Shown here piece by piece: positions 54,753 to 62,483 of a DNA stretch of 64,000 nucleotides. Positions within the stretch are counted from its first letter, which is position 1, and every line of letters begins with the position of its first letter. Both the position numbers and the translations under genes were made by a program. The notes beneath the pieces were generated by a model, which worked only from the letters and a program-made list of their open reading frames with translations, was not told where the DNA came from and searched no databases. This DNA is from Chromatiaceae bacterium (lineage in GTDB: Bacteria; Pseudomonadota; Gammaproteobacteria; Chromatiales; Chromatiaceae): NCBI GenBank assembly GCA_013426805.1, contig JACDZG010000014.1, positions 1-64,000 on the forward strand, given 5' to 3'.

Positions 54753-54830
54753 GTACGATGTCAAGGCGGATTCTCCAGTGCAGCGCGTTCGCGGATGTCA
54801 GTGTGCGCGACAATTTGCACCTCTGCGTAC
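54753..54830. promoter_or_regulatory. Two GTAC elements between divergent sigma-54 promoters
   Basis: GTAC at 54753 (tGTACGATg) and 54827 (cGTACGGAt) lie between the outward-facing promoters at 54677 and 54889, 62-137 bp upstream of each. Spacing differs from the N6 palindrome, so they count as half-sites. Confidence 0.4.
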
Positions 54831-54888
54831 GGATGTCCCGCGTTGTCGCCGGGCGTCTATTCCTACTCGCGGTGGCATCTCAACAGTT

Positions 54889-54904
54889 CGGTACGTCGCT
54901 TGCC
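54889..54904 (+). promoter_or_regulatory. Sigma-54 promoter of the GNAT gene
   Basis: cGGTACGTCGCTTGCc has exact GG-N10-GC spacing, ACG and a full TTGC box. The predicted start is about 22 bp before the ATG at 54937. Confidence 0.6.
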
Positions 54905-54936
54905 TCACCCTGATCAAGGTCGCTATCGGTAATAAC

Positions 54937-55380
54937 ATGAAATCACGTATCGCCACCCTCGATGACATCCCATCTCTGTGCGACCTGCTCGCGATTCTAT
55001 TCGAGCTGGAGGCCGAGTTCGCACCTGAGCGTCGGCTTCAAGAGGCCGGGCTGCGACTGATCCTTGCGGACCCGTCGATCGGCGAGATTCTGGTCGCCGA
55101 TCAGGATGGGCAGGTGGTCGGCATGGCGAGTATTCTCTATACCGTCAGTACCTATCTCGGGCAGCGCGTCGGGCTGTTGGAGGATGTGATCATGCAGCCG
55201 CAGGTGCGGGGTCGCGGGATCGGCCAGGCGTTGCTTGACGCCGCGCTGGACCATGCGCGGCGGCGGGGCTGCGCACGACTCACGCTCTTGGCCGACGTCA
55301 CGAACGCGGGCGCAATACGCTTCTATGAGCGTGCGGGGTTCTCGCGCTCGTCGATGATTCCATTCAGACGATTGCTCTAA
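54937..55380 (+). CDS. GNAT family N-acetyltransferase
   Basis: 147 residues from the ATG at 54937; a longer frame upstream has no family similarity and overlaps the promoter. The acetyl-CoA fold shows ILVADQDGQVVGMASILY, LLEDVIMQPQVRGRGIGQALLDAAL with the RGRGIG pyrophosphate loop, and AIRFYERAGFSR. The substrate is unknown. Divergent from the TonB receptor and with its own sigma-54 promoter, it may modify a chelator or a small molecule in the same response. Confidence 0.85.
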   Translation: MKSRIATLDDIPSLCDLLAILFELEAEFAPERRLQEAGLRLILADPSIGEILVADQDGQVVGMASILYTVSTYLGQRVGLLEDVIMQPQVRGRGIGQALLDAALDHARRRGCARLTLLADVTNAGAIRFYERAGFSRSSMIPFRRLL

Positions 55381-55424
55381 CACGCGATCACCGGGTCGCA
55401 AGCCACTCTTGAGATACCGACTGT

Positions 55425-56579
55425 TCAGTTCGATGTGCCGATGCAGGGCGAGACGAACAGGTGGCCCTGCCAGCCGCCGTGCAGCGTGCGCGCGGTGACC
55501 AGGAGCCACATGAGGGCCAGCCCAAGGACCAGCAGCGCGCCGAAGGCGGAGAAGACACCGAGCCCCAAGGTGACACCCAACTTAAGCGTCGTGACGGCAT
55601 AGACGCCGAGTGGGAAGGTATATCCCCACCAGCCGAGATTGAATGGGACGCCGGCGCGGAAATAGCGGATCGTAATCAGGATCGCCAGCAGCAACCACCA
55701 CAGACCAAAACCCCACAGTAGGGTCCCCGCGATCACCCCCAGGCCCGCTGCCACCAGGCCGACGTCGGCCATCCCCTGTGCGCCAAGGATGGCGGGCGCC
55801 GCGGCACCCAGGACAAGCAAACCGAGCGCCCCGGTTCCAATCGGGCCGAGTGCCAGCCAGCTCGACGCGGCCATACTCTGGTGCGGCAGCTTATGCAGTG
55901 CCATGCGCAGGATCAGGATGGTCAGGATGCCGAAGGCGACCGGCACCGAATAGGCCCACAGCACATAGCTGGTGATGAGTATCACGAATTGCGCTGAGGG
56001 ATCAAGCAGGTGCGTCGCAAGCAACCCGCCGGTGGCGGCGGCGACTTCGGCGGCGACCACGGGGAGCAGCCAGACCGCCGTCATCTGATCGATACGATGC
56101 TCCTGCCGGGTAAACATCAGATAGGGGATCAGCACGCCGCAGCCAAGTGACAGGACGACATCGATCCACCACAACACGTGCGCCAGGGGCACGATGTCCG
56201 CCCCCCAGCGCGGCAGGCCGAAGACGATCAGTCCGCTAATGATGGTAGCCAGTCCCATCGGGATGGTCCCGATGAACATGGAGACGGTGTTATGCCCGAA
56301 AATACGTTGGGCTTCCTGCCGGTACCAGACCCAGCGGGCACTGTACAGCAGAGTGAAAAGGAGGAAGAGCCCGATGTTGACGCGCCACAACCACTCACCC
56401 ACAGGGTACAGCGCTGGACCGGCCAGCGGCACCTGCGGCAAGGCCAGCGCGAGGATGCCGGTGCCCATGGTCGCAGCGAACCAGTTCGGGGTGAATTGCC
56501 GGATCATCTCGCTCGGATGATCGAGCTTGGCCAACGGCCTGAGGCTTGCGATGAGGTCGATGATACGTTGGCGGGTCAT
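55425..56579 (-). CDS. TDT/SLAC1-family (TehA/Mae1-like) membrane transporter
   Basis: 384 residues with ten membrane segments. The start ATG at 56579 precedes a cytoplasmic stretch and then the family opener FTPNWFAATMGTGILALAL. Other landmarks are GTIPMGLATIISGLIVFG, SVPVAFGILTILILRMALH and NLGWWGYTFPLGVYAVTTLKLG. Family members carry dicarboxylates, sulfite, tellurite or anions. It lies in the nitrogenase-linked region, but its own promoter could not be settled: a GG-N10-GC sequence at 56684-56697 on the minus strand has a poor -12 box. Convergent with the GNAT gene. Confidence 0.85.
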   Translation of the reverse strand: MTRQRIIDLIASLRPLAKLDHPSEMIRQFTPNWFAATMGTGILALALPQVPLAGPALYPVGEWLWRVNIGLFLLFTLLYSARWVWYRQEAQRIFGHNTVSMFIGTIPMGLATIISGLIVFGLPRWGADIVPLAHVLWWIDVVLSLGCGVLIPYLMFTRQEHRIDQMTAVWLLPVVAAEVAAATGGLLATHLLDPSAQFVILITSYVLWAYSVPVAFGILTILILRMALHKLPHQSMAASSWLALGPIGTGALGLLVLGAAAPAILGAQGMADVGLVAAGLGVIAGTLLWGFGLWWLLLAILITIRYFRAGVPFNLGWWGYTFPLGVYAVTTLKLGVTLGLGVFSAFGALLVLGLALMWLLVTARTLHGGWQGHLFVSPCIGTSN

Positions 56580-56826
56580 ACGGCTGGGTCCTTGATTGGT
56601 GCGGGGGAGTTGACTAGCAGGATCATTCGTCTTTACCCTTAGGGCGAACACAAAAAGGCTGCGGCCTGTCAATCCATCAGGCGGCGCAGTTTGTGCCGAG
56701 AATGCGCATAGCGCATTAACTATTATCTATGATCCATGAAGATTCGTGCCGATGCGATCAGTACTGTGGGCGAGGCTGGCGTGTAGTCCTCGCAACTCGA
56801 CCCTGTCTTTTCGACGTATCCGTGCA

Positions 56827-56857
56827 GTACGCCGGCCGTGATGTACCAAAGCGAACA
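56827..56857. promoter_or_regulatory. GTAC pair overlapping a TGT-N10-ACA activator site
   Basis: GTAC occurs at 56827 and 56843, and the second lies within TGT-ACCAAAGCGA-ACA (56842-56857), an exact NifA-type pattern. The group is 100-130 bp upstream of the sigma-54 promoter at 56957. The stretch GTACCAAAGCGAACAG resembles GTACAAAACCCGCGAACAG at 60498. Confidence 0.55.
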
Positions 56858-56956
56858 GATGTGCCGACCGCGACCGGGCAGCGGTTAATTGGCAACGCGC
56901 CCGACGCCACACCCACTCGCCGGCAAGCGCGTCATCGGCAAGCGTCTGGCGCGCGG

Positions 56957-56972
56957 TGGCACTGAACTTGCG
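56957..56972 (+). promoter_or_regulatory. Sigma-54 promoter of the NifU-like gene
   Basis: TGGCACTGAACTTGCg matches TGGCAC-N5-TTGC perfectly. Transcription would start near 56983, leaving a leader of about 108 bases before the GTG at 57091. A second, poorer GG-N10-GC occurs at 57049. Confidence 0.78.
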
Positions 56973-57090
56973 AGTACCGATTAACCTGATGGCGACCTCG
57001 CATTGGTCGATCTGAGGTCCAACTCAGTTGGTGACGCCCAAGAACCCTGGTGCCGCAGTGGCCAGGCCCAAATATAATGGATAGACGATA

Positions 57091-57387
57091 GTGCTTGAAC
57101 CAGACGCTTCCGATCCTTCCGTCTTTGCACCCGTGCGCAGCATCGCTGATCTCGGGACCATGGAGCTGGCCATGATCGATGCGGTCATTGCGGCGGCCCG
57201 ACCAGCGATTCAACGCGACGGCGGCGATATCGAACTGGCCGGAATCGTCGGCGACGTGGTCCGGATACGGCTCACCGGGGCCTGCACCCATTGCGCCCAG
57301 GCGGGTCAGACCCTGGGCGGTATTCGGCGGGAGATCATGCGCACCACCGGCCTACCGCTTCGCGTGTTACCCGCGCCTTGTGACTAG
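57091..57387 (+). CDS. NifU C-terminal (Nfu) domain protein
   Basis: 98 residues from a GTG. The Nfu domain is clear: MIDAVIAAARPAIQRDGGDIE, LAGIVGDVVRIRLTGACTHCAQ with the cluster-binding CxxC, then LGGIRREIMRTTGLP. The IscU-like and ferredoxin-like domains of full NifU are absent. Nfu proteins carry [4Fe-4S] clusters to target enzymes. With a sigma-54 promoter in front and phnE convergent at 57394 it probably supplies clusters to nitrogenase-related proteins. An internal ATG could make a shorter form. Confidence 0.85.
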   Translation: MLEPDASDPSVFAPVRSIADLGTMELAMIDAVIAAARPAIQRDGGDIELAGIVGDVVRIRLTGACTHCAQAGQTLGGIRREIMRTTGLPLRVLPAPCD

Positions 57388-57393
57388 CCGCCC

Positions 57394-58242
57394 CTAACTC
57401 TCGGGGTTGATGAACCGGCGCCGGAGCCTGGCGCCGACCACATTGATCAGCGTGACGAGACCGAGCAGGACCAGGATCAGCGCCAGGGCCTCGCGGTACT
57501 CGAAGAGGTGAAAAGCGGTGATGAGCTCCAGGCCCAGCCCACCGGCGCCGATCACTCCGAGCGTGGTCGCTGATCGCAGGTTGTGCTCCCAGCGGTAGAC
57601 GGCGACGTCCACCAGCCGCGGCAGGACCTGCGGCCAGATGGAAAAGCGCAGGATGCCGAGGCTGGACACCCCCTGGCTGCGCAGGGCGTTGCCGGGTCCC
57701 GGGTCGATGTGCTCCAGAATCTCGGCGCTGAACTTACCGAGCATGCCGGTGGAATGACTGGCGAGCGCCAGGACGCCGGGGAGTGGGCCGAAGCCCACGG
57801 CGGCGACGTACATGATCCCCCAGACCAAGGTCGGGATCGAACGACAGGTATTGAGCAGGAGGCGCACCGGGTTGCCGATCCAGGCCGGGGCGATGTTGCG
57901 AGCGGCAAGCGCCCCCAAGGGCAGCGCGATCACCAGCCCCAGGGCGGTGCCCACGATACTCATGCTGAGGGTCTCAAGGAGGGGGCGGCCCCACTGCCGC
58001 CAGCGGCTGAAGTCCGGCGGCAACGCATCCGCGGACAGTTGGATGATGGTCGGGATGGCGTCGGCATAACGGCCGGGGTTCAGCACCCCGGCATAGCCGC
58101 TCGCCAGTGCCACCACGAGCATCACCAACGCGGCGACACCCAACCGTCGCCGGTGTCGGCGGCGACTGGTCGCCAGAATCCCCGCGACCTGGTGGTCGGG
58201 GGGTGACGCGGATGGCGCCAACCTGGCGTCGGTCTTGATCAT
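57394..58242 (-). CDS. phnE: PhnE-type ABC transporter permease
   Basis: 282 residues with about six membrane segments. The binding-protein-dependent permease motif is GVIGAGGLGLELITAFHLFEY, preceded by the PhnE-like RWEHNLRSATTLG; ETLSMSIVGTALGLVIALPLGALAARN is the membrane-domain start. Its ATG overlaps the phnD stop by four bases. It forms the channel of the importer with phnD and phnC. Homologues move phosphonate, phosphite or phosphate; here the control region suggests a role linked to nitrogenase. Confidence 0.85.
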   Translation of the reverse strand: MIKTDARLAPSASPPDHQVAGILATSRRRHRRRLGVAALVMLVVALASGYAGVLNPGRYADAIPTIIQLSADALPPDFSRWRQWGRPLLETLSMSIVGTALGLVIALPLGALAARNIAPAWIGNPVRLLLNTCRSIPTLVWGIMYVAAVGFGPLPGVLALASHSTGMLGKFSAEILEHIDPGPGNALRSQGVSSLGILRFSIWPQVLPRLVDVAVYRWEHNLRSATTLGVIGAGGLGLELITAFHLFEYREALALILVLLGLVTLINVVGARLRRRFINPES

Positions 58243-59144
58243 TTCGCCGGCGGAACCGCGTCGGGGTTGTCCTTGCGGATCGCATCGATCCAGGTCCGCA
58301 CCCGATCGACATCGGAATCGACGCTGGGGATAAAGCGCTCGGCACGGAAGACGCCCAGCGCGGCCGGGTCATCGACCTGGATGAAGGCCTGACGGATCTC
58401 CTCCTTGAAGGCCGGGTCCAGCCCTTCGCGGAAGGTCCACATGTATTCCGGGATGGCCGGTGACTCCGCCAACACCCGCGTTGCCTTCGGGTCGATCTGG
58501 CCCTCCTTCAGCAGCCGGTTGTAGATCGGCAAGGACAGTCCACCCGCCGCCACCTTGTGATTCGCCACCGCCTGCGCCACGGCATCGTGCGCCCCCAGCA
58601 CCCGCAACTGATAGTCGCGTCCGGACACGAGCCCGACGTCCAGCAACTGGTAGCGCGGCACCCAGGTGCCGGAGGTCGAGGCCGGGTCGCCGAAGGCGAT
58701 CTCGCCCCCTTTCAGGTCCTCGAGGGACTTGGCCGGGCTATCCGCGGGGACGATGATCACGGCCTGGAAGGTCGGGCCGACGATGGCGTGGGATGGACGC
58801 GCGAAGGGTTCGAGTTTGGCCCGCCGACTCTGCAGGATATAGGTGACGGGGCCGAGATAGGCGATGTCGAGCCGACCGAAGCGCAGGGCCTCGCCGGTGG
58901 CGGCGTAGTTGGCCCCGACCACCATCTCGACCGGCAGCTCGAGACGCTTCTCCAGATAGGCCCGCAGCGGCTCGTTCAGCCGCATCACGGTCGGTGCGGA
59001 CTCGCCCGGCAACAGGCCGATCACCAGTTTATCCGGACGCGCGGCGGGGGACGGATCCGCCCAGGCCGGTCCGGACAGGCCGGCCAGGGCGAGCAGCGCG
59101 GCGAAGAACAGGTAGGGTCGGCGAACGAAGGACACTGATCTCAT
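58239..59144 (-). CDS. phnD: PhnD-type periplasmic oxyanion-binding protein
   Basis: 301 residues from the ATG at 59144, giving a proper signal peptide (FFAALLALAGLSGPAWA). The PhnD/PtxB fold is evident: VIGLLPGESAPTVMRLNEPL, DIAYLGPVTYILQSRR, FQAVIIVPADSPAKSLEDLKGG, AFGDPASTSGTWVPRYQL and LGAHDAVAQAVANHKV. The STSG segment is where family proteins hold the tetrahedral oxyanion. A close relative without signal peptide is at 48303. Vanadate is a tetrahedral analogue of phosphate, so it is a plausible ligand in this setting; phosphonate or phosphite remain alternatives. Confidence 0.85.
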   Translation of the reverse strand: MRSVSFVRRPYLFFAALLALAGLSGPAWADPSPAARPDKLVIGLLPGESAPTVMRLNEPLRAYLEKRLELPVEMVVGANYAATGEALRFGRLDIAYLGPVTYILQSRRAKLEPFARPSHAIVGPTFQAVIIVPADSPAKSLEDLKGGEIAFGDPASTSGTWVPRYQLLDVGLVSGRDYQLRVLGAHDAVAQAVANHKVAAGGLSLPIYNRLLKEGQIDPKATRVLAESPAIPEYMWTFREGLDPAFKEEIRQAFIQVDDPAALGVFRAERFIPSVDSDVDRVRTWIDAIRKDNPDAVPPAK

Positions 59145-59154
59145 GCGTGCGATC

Positions 59155-60198
59155 TCACTGGTTGGTGGGGGAAAGGCGTATTGCATCCGACGTCTTGGAC
59201 GGTGCCGGGAAGAGTTTGGCCTGCCGGTGTCCATCGAAGCCCGCGACCGGTCCGTCGTAGGCGACGCGACCAGCGGCCAGGCCGATCAGGCGGTCCGCCA
59301 GGCGGCGGGCGACATCGATCTGGTGCAGAACCAGCACGACGGTGATCCCGTTCGCGGTCACCAGGGAGCGGAATTCGTCGCCCAGCATGGTGGTCAGGGC
59401 CGGGTCGACCGCCGAGAAGGGCTCGTCCCCAAGCAGCAGGCTCGGCCTGCGCACCAGTGCGCGGGCGATGCCGACGCGCTGGCGCTCGCCGCCGCTCAGG
59501 TTTGCGGTGCGCGCGTTGGCGCGATGCAGCAGACCGACCTCCAGGAGCGCCTCGGCCGCGCGCCGCTGCAGGGTCTGGGGCCAGGGGAGCGGGCTCAACG
59601 CGGAGCGCAGGTCCGCCATCCCGAGCAGCACGTTATCCAGCGCGCTCAGGCGGTCGATCAGGGCGTGCTCCTGGAAGACAGTGGCGGTGCGCCGCCGGTG
59701 TCGTTGCAGCAGGGCCGGATCATCCAAGGCCCCTAAACCGCCGATCAGAATCCGGCCGGCAGTCGGTCGGATCAGACCGTTTAAGGCGCTGATCAGCGTC
59801 GTCTTCCCCGCGCCGGACGGCCCGACGATAGCCGTGATCGACCCCGCCTCAATGGTGAGCGAGACCTGCTTGAGCACCTCGTGACGGCCACGCCACACCG
59901 ACAGGTCGTCCACGATGATCGGGTGTCCATCCAGGGCCGCCGATTGCCGGTGCTGATCGCTATCGGGATCCGAGTGAACGACCGGCCAGGATGCCGGAGG
60001 CGGGAGCGGTTCAGATACGAATGGCGACAAAGGCAGGGTCCTCACCTTGCTGGGAGCTTGATCGGCACCCGCAAGACGCCCGCCGACGTATTGCTCAAAC
60101 ACGCCGGTGAAGCGCGCCAGGAACCGGTTATCCCATGGGTGACCGACTGCGGTTGCTCCGTTGTAAGCGTCAATAACAAACCTCCGAGAAGTTGACAT
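59155..60198 (-). CDS. phnC: PhnC-type ABC transporter ATP-binding protein
   Basis: 347 residues as read from the ATG at 60198; the ATPase core begins only around residue 93, and the N-terminal 90 residues are not family-like, so the true start may be further in. Walker A GPSGAGKTTLISALNGL, signature LSGGERQRVGIARALVRRPS, Walker B LLLGDEPFSAVD and H-loop LVLHQIDVARR. It leads the phnC-phnD-phnE operon, whose sigma-54 promoter is at 60261-60277, 60-70 bp upstream of the ATG at 60198. That spacing supports the long version. Confidence 0.82.
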   Translation of the reverse strand: MSTSRRFVIDAYNGATAVGHPWDNRFLARFTGVFEQYVGGRLAGADQAPSKVRTLPLSPFVSEPLPPPASWPVVHSDPDSDQHRQSAALDGHPIIVDDLSVWRGRHEVLKQVSLTIEAGSITAIVGPSGAGKTTLISALNGLIRPTAGRILIGGLGALDDPALLQRHRRRTATVFQEHALIDRLSALDNVLLGMADLRSALSPLPWPQTLQRRAAEALLEVGLLHRANARTANLSGGERQRVGIARALVRRPSLLLGDEPFSAVDPALTTMLGDEFRSLVTANGITVVLVLHQIDVARRLADRLIGLAAGRVAYDGPVAGFDGHRQAKLFPAPSKTSDAIRLSPTNQ

Positions 60199-60260
60199 CG
60201 AGTGAACCTGATTGATGCGTTTATGGCTGCATCAGTCGAGGCGCGTGACTGCCGGGAAAT

Positions 60261-60277
60261 CGCAAGGCGTATGCCAG
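60261..60277 (-). promoter_or_regulatory. Sigma-54 promoter of the phnCDE operon
   Basis: On the minus strand tGGCATACGCCTTGCg has exact GG-N10-GC spacing and a perfect TTGC box. The predicted start is near 60250, giving a 5' leader of about 50 bases. The exact GTAC-N6-GTAC palindrome lies about 165 bp upstream. Confidence 0.78.
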
Positions 60278-60353
60278 ATCGGGGCTCGAATGGCTCGTGC
60301 GACTCCGCCCGGCCACCCCAATGTGACGCCAAGGTGTTGACACTATGCGCTAT

Positions 60354-60369
60354 TGGCACGCGTCCTGCG
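60354..60369 (+). promoter_or_regulatory. Sigma-54 promoter pointing towards the activator gene
   Basis: TGGCACGCGTCCTGCg matches the consensus apart from C in place of T in the -12 box. Unlike the others, the GTAC cluster lies downstream of it (60414-60533), and the activator ATG is about 390 bp away. It may give a long leader, a small RNA, or be used for autoregulation. Confidence 0.55.
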
Positions 60370-60413
60370 GCTGTATGGTCTTCCCCGTTAGCCGCCGGGC
60401 CCGCAACGCCAAT

Positions 60414-60533
60414 GTACGAAGCGGGGCGGGCGTACCGATCGGTACGAATTCGGGGATTCGGAGTCGCTCACGCCCACTATCGCAATTGTTCGGATTGGTA
60501 CAAAACCCGCGAACAGCGCGTTCAGGTCGGTAC
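60414..60533. promoter_or_regulatory. GTAC cluster with exact GTAC-N6-GTAC (VnfA-type) operator
   Basis: GTAC occurs at 60414, 60432, 60442, 60498 and 60530, with one more at 60642. The pair at 60432-60445 is GTAC-CGATCG-GTAC, a perfect palindrome and the pattern known for Azotobacter VnfA (GTAC-N6-GTAC). Four copies continue as GTACGAA or GTACAAA. About one GTAC would be expected by chance in this span. Confidence 0.68.
60487..60502. promoter_or_regulatory. TGT-N10-ACA NifA-type site
   Basis: TGT-TCGGATTGGT-ACA is an exact NifA-pattern match overlapping the GTAC at 60498. It could be read by NifA, or be an incidental part of the GTACAAA element. Confidence 0.4.
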
Positions 60534-60621
60534 AAAACGCCCGCGGTGCAGTCTCCGCAGGACGCGCTTTGCCGCGCGTAACGCGGGGTTCCCGATGGCG
60601 AAACGCGCAACGGAGACGGTA

Positions 60622-60650
60622 TTGACACTGCCGTTATATATGTACAGAAT
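60622..60650 (+). promoter_or_regulatory. Sigma-70 promoter for the activator gene
   Basis: A perfect -35 TTGACA at 60622-60627, a 17-base spacer and a -10 CAGAAT (4 of 6) at 60645-60650. Start near 60657 would leave a leader of about 105 bases to the ATG at 60762. A GTAC overlaps the spacer/-10 edge, so the activator could repress its own gene. Confidence 0.55.
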
Positions 60651-60761
60651 AGCGCCAATCCAAGAGGGTCGAAGCCCTTGCCTGCGGCCCGCGGCCCGCG
60701 CCCGTGCGGCGCGGCAGCAGGCGTCGGCGACGCCTTTTCAGCCCAGATTTGGTTACCACCT

Positions 60762-62435
60762 ATGACGACCGATAACCCAGCGGGCTTCAGTCACGATCCG
60801 TCACCCCGCTCCCGGATCATGCACGAGCACCGCGGCAGTCACCGCCCGTTACTGCCGGGCCTGACGCCGATGGCCTTTGCGCCGCCACAACTGTGTGAAT
60901 GCGATTTCGGGGAGTGCCGGACTCAACTCCTGCCCTTGCTCTACGAGATGAGCCGCCTGGTGACCGAGGCCGGCGACTTGCCGACCACGCTGCAGATCCT
61001 GCTGCAGTTGATGAAGCGCCACATGAAGCTGGTGCGTGGCGCCGTCACTCTGTATGACACGGACTCTGGGCAGATCTTCATCCACGAGAGCTTTGGTTTG
61101 ACCGAGGACGAGGTCGCCCGCGGCGTCTATCTGCTCGGCGAGGGCATCACCGGGCGAGTCGTCGAAAGCGGGCAGGCGATGATCATCCCCCGTATCAAGG
61201 ACGAGCCCAATTTTCTGAATCGCACCGACAGCCGCGGCGACATCGCCAACACCCTGCTCTCATTTCTGTGCGTGCCGATCCAGCGGGGCAAGAAGGTCTT
61301 GGGCACCATCAGCGCCGAGCGGGTCTATGAGAACCAGCAACTGCTCGATCTGGATGCCCGCGTTCTGGCGATCCTGGCGGCCACCACGGCCCAGGCAGTG
61401 GAACTCTATCTGCTGGAAAATCTTCAGAAGGTCGCGCTCCAAGCGGAAAACCGCCGTCTGCGCGGTGCGCTCAAAGAGAAATTCAAGCCCTCCAATATCA
61501 TCGGCAACTCCAAGCCGATGCAGGAGGTCTACGGGCTCATCGAGAAGGTGACCCGCTCCAAGACCACGGTACTGATCCTCGGCGAGAGTGGGGTCGGCAA
61601 GGAACTGGTCGCCAGCGCCATCCATTACAGCAGCCCGAATGCCGGCGGCCCCTTTATCAAATTCAACTGCGCCGCGCTGCCCGAGAGTGTCATCGAGAGC
61701 GAGCTGTTCGGACATGAACGAGGCTCCTTCACCGGGGCGACCGCATTACGCAAAGGTCGCTTCGAGGACGCCGGCGGCGGCACCATCTTTCTCGATGAGA
61801 TCGGGGAGCTGACACTGGCGATGCAGGCCAAGCTCCTGCGGGTACTCCAGGAACGGACCTTCGAACGGGTCGGCGGCAATACGCCCATCCATGTCGATAT
61901 CCGGATCCTCGCCGCGACCAATCGCGATCTGGCGGACATGGTGGCGAATGGCACCTTCCGTGAAGACCTCTATTATCGTCTGCATGTGTTCCCGATCACG
62001 ATCCCGCCGCTACGTGACCGCGGCAACGATATCATTGCACTGGCGGACCATTTCCTGACCAAGTTCTCTCAGGAGATGGGGGTCGAGGTCAAGCGCATTT
62101 CCACGCCGGCCATCAATATGCTGCTCTGCTATCATTGGCCGGGCAATGTGCGGGAGCTCGAGAATGTCATCGAGCGCGCCATTATCCTGGCCGAGGATGG
62201 CGCGGTACATGCCTTTAACCTACCGCCATCCCTGCAAACGCCGGTCGTGTCGGAATCCGCTCCGACGGGTTCGCTGGACGCCCGACTCAATGCCATCGAG
62301 TACGAAATGATCGTTGACGCACTGAAGGCGACCAATGGGAATACGACCGATGCGGCTGTCCAACTGGGCTTGACCCGGCGCGTGCTGGGACTGCGCATGG
62401 CAAAGTACGATCTCGACCGTAAGCTGTTCCGCTGA
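60762..62435 (+). CDS. vnfA: Sigma-54-dependent activator, VnfA/AnfA type
   Basis: 557 residues from the ATG at 60762; ATGs at 60819 and 60870 are in frame, and the last would place the cysteine motif at residues 9-16, close to Azotobacter VnfA. A CxCx4C motif (LCECDFGECR) precedes a GAF domain (about 75-215). The AAA+ domain has Walker A GESGVGKE, the sigma-54 contact loop GSFTGA, Walker B GTIFLDEIGEL and the WPGNVRELENV segment. A Fis-type HTH ends it (TDAAVQLGLTRRVLGLRMAKY). Cysteine-rich motifs of this kind hold an Fe-S cluster in VnfA and AnfA. Upstream is the GTAC operator, downstream nifX- and nifE-like genes. NifA proper or AnfA are the alternatives. Confidence 0.83.
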   Translation: MTTDNPAGFSHDPSPRSRIMHEHRGSHRPLLPGLTPMAFAPPQLCECDFGECRTQLLPLLYEMSRLVTEAGDLPTTLQILLQLMKRHMKLVRGAVTLYDTDSGQIFIHESFGLTEDEVARGVYLLGEGITGRVVESGQAMIIPRIKDEPNFLNRTDSRGDIANTLLSFLCVPIQRGKKVLGTISAERVYENQQLLDLDARVLAILAATTAQAVELYLLENLQKVALQAENRRLRGALKEKFKPSNIIGNSKPMQEVYGLIEKVTRSKTTVLILGESGVGKELVASAIHYSSPNAGGPFIKFNCAALPESVIESELFGHERGSFTGATALRKGRFEDAGGGTIFLDEIGELTLAMQAKLLRVLQERTFERVGGNTPIHVDIRILAATNRDLADMVANGTFREDLYYRLHVFPITIPPLRDRGNDIIALADHFLTKFSQEMGVEVKRISTPAINMLLCYHWPGNVRELENVIERAIILAEDGAVHAFNLPPSLQTPVVSESAPTGSLDARLNAIEYEMIVDALKATNGNTTDAAVQLGLTRRVLGLRMAKYDLDRKLFR

Positions 62436-62483
62436 ATCCTGTTTTTCCCTGAATGATGATCCGCTCAATGACTGGAGCCGCCG

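Larger units (their letters stand above)
56580..57090. other. 511-bp regulatory intergenic region
   Basis: No gene is seen. Besides the sites listed at 56827-56857 and 56957 it contains another GTAC at 56761 and a small inverted repeat (aatgcgcatagcgcatt near 56701). It probably controls both the TDT transporter and the NifU-like gene. Confidence 0.45.

Noticed and set aside
56684-56697. Possible minus-strand sigma-54 promoter for the TDT transporter
   Set aside because: GGCAC is present but the -12 box reads GCGC, and the region is GC-rich enough for this by chance.
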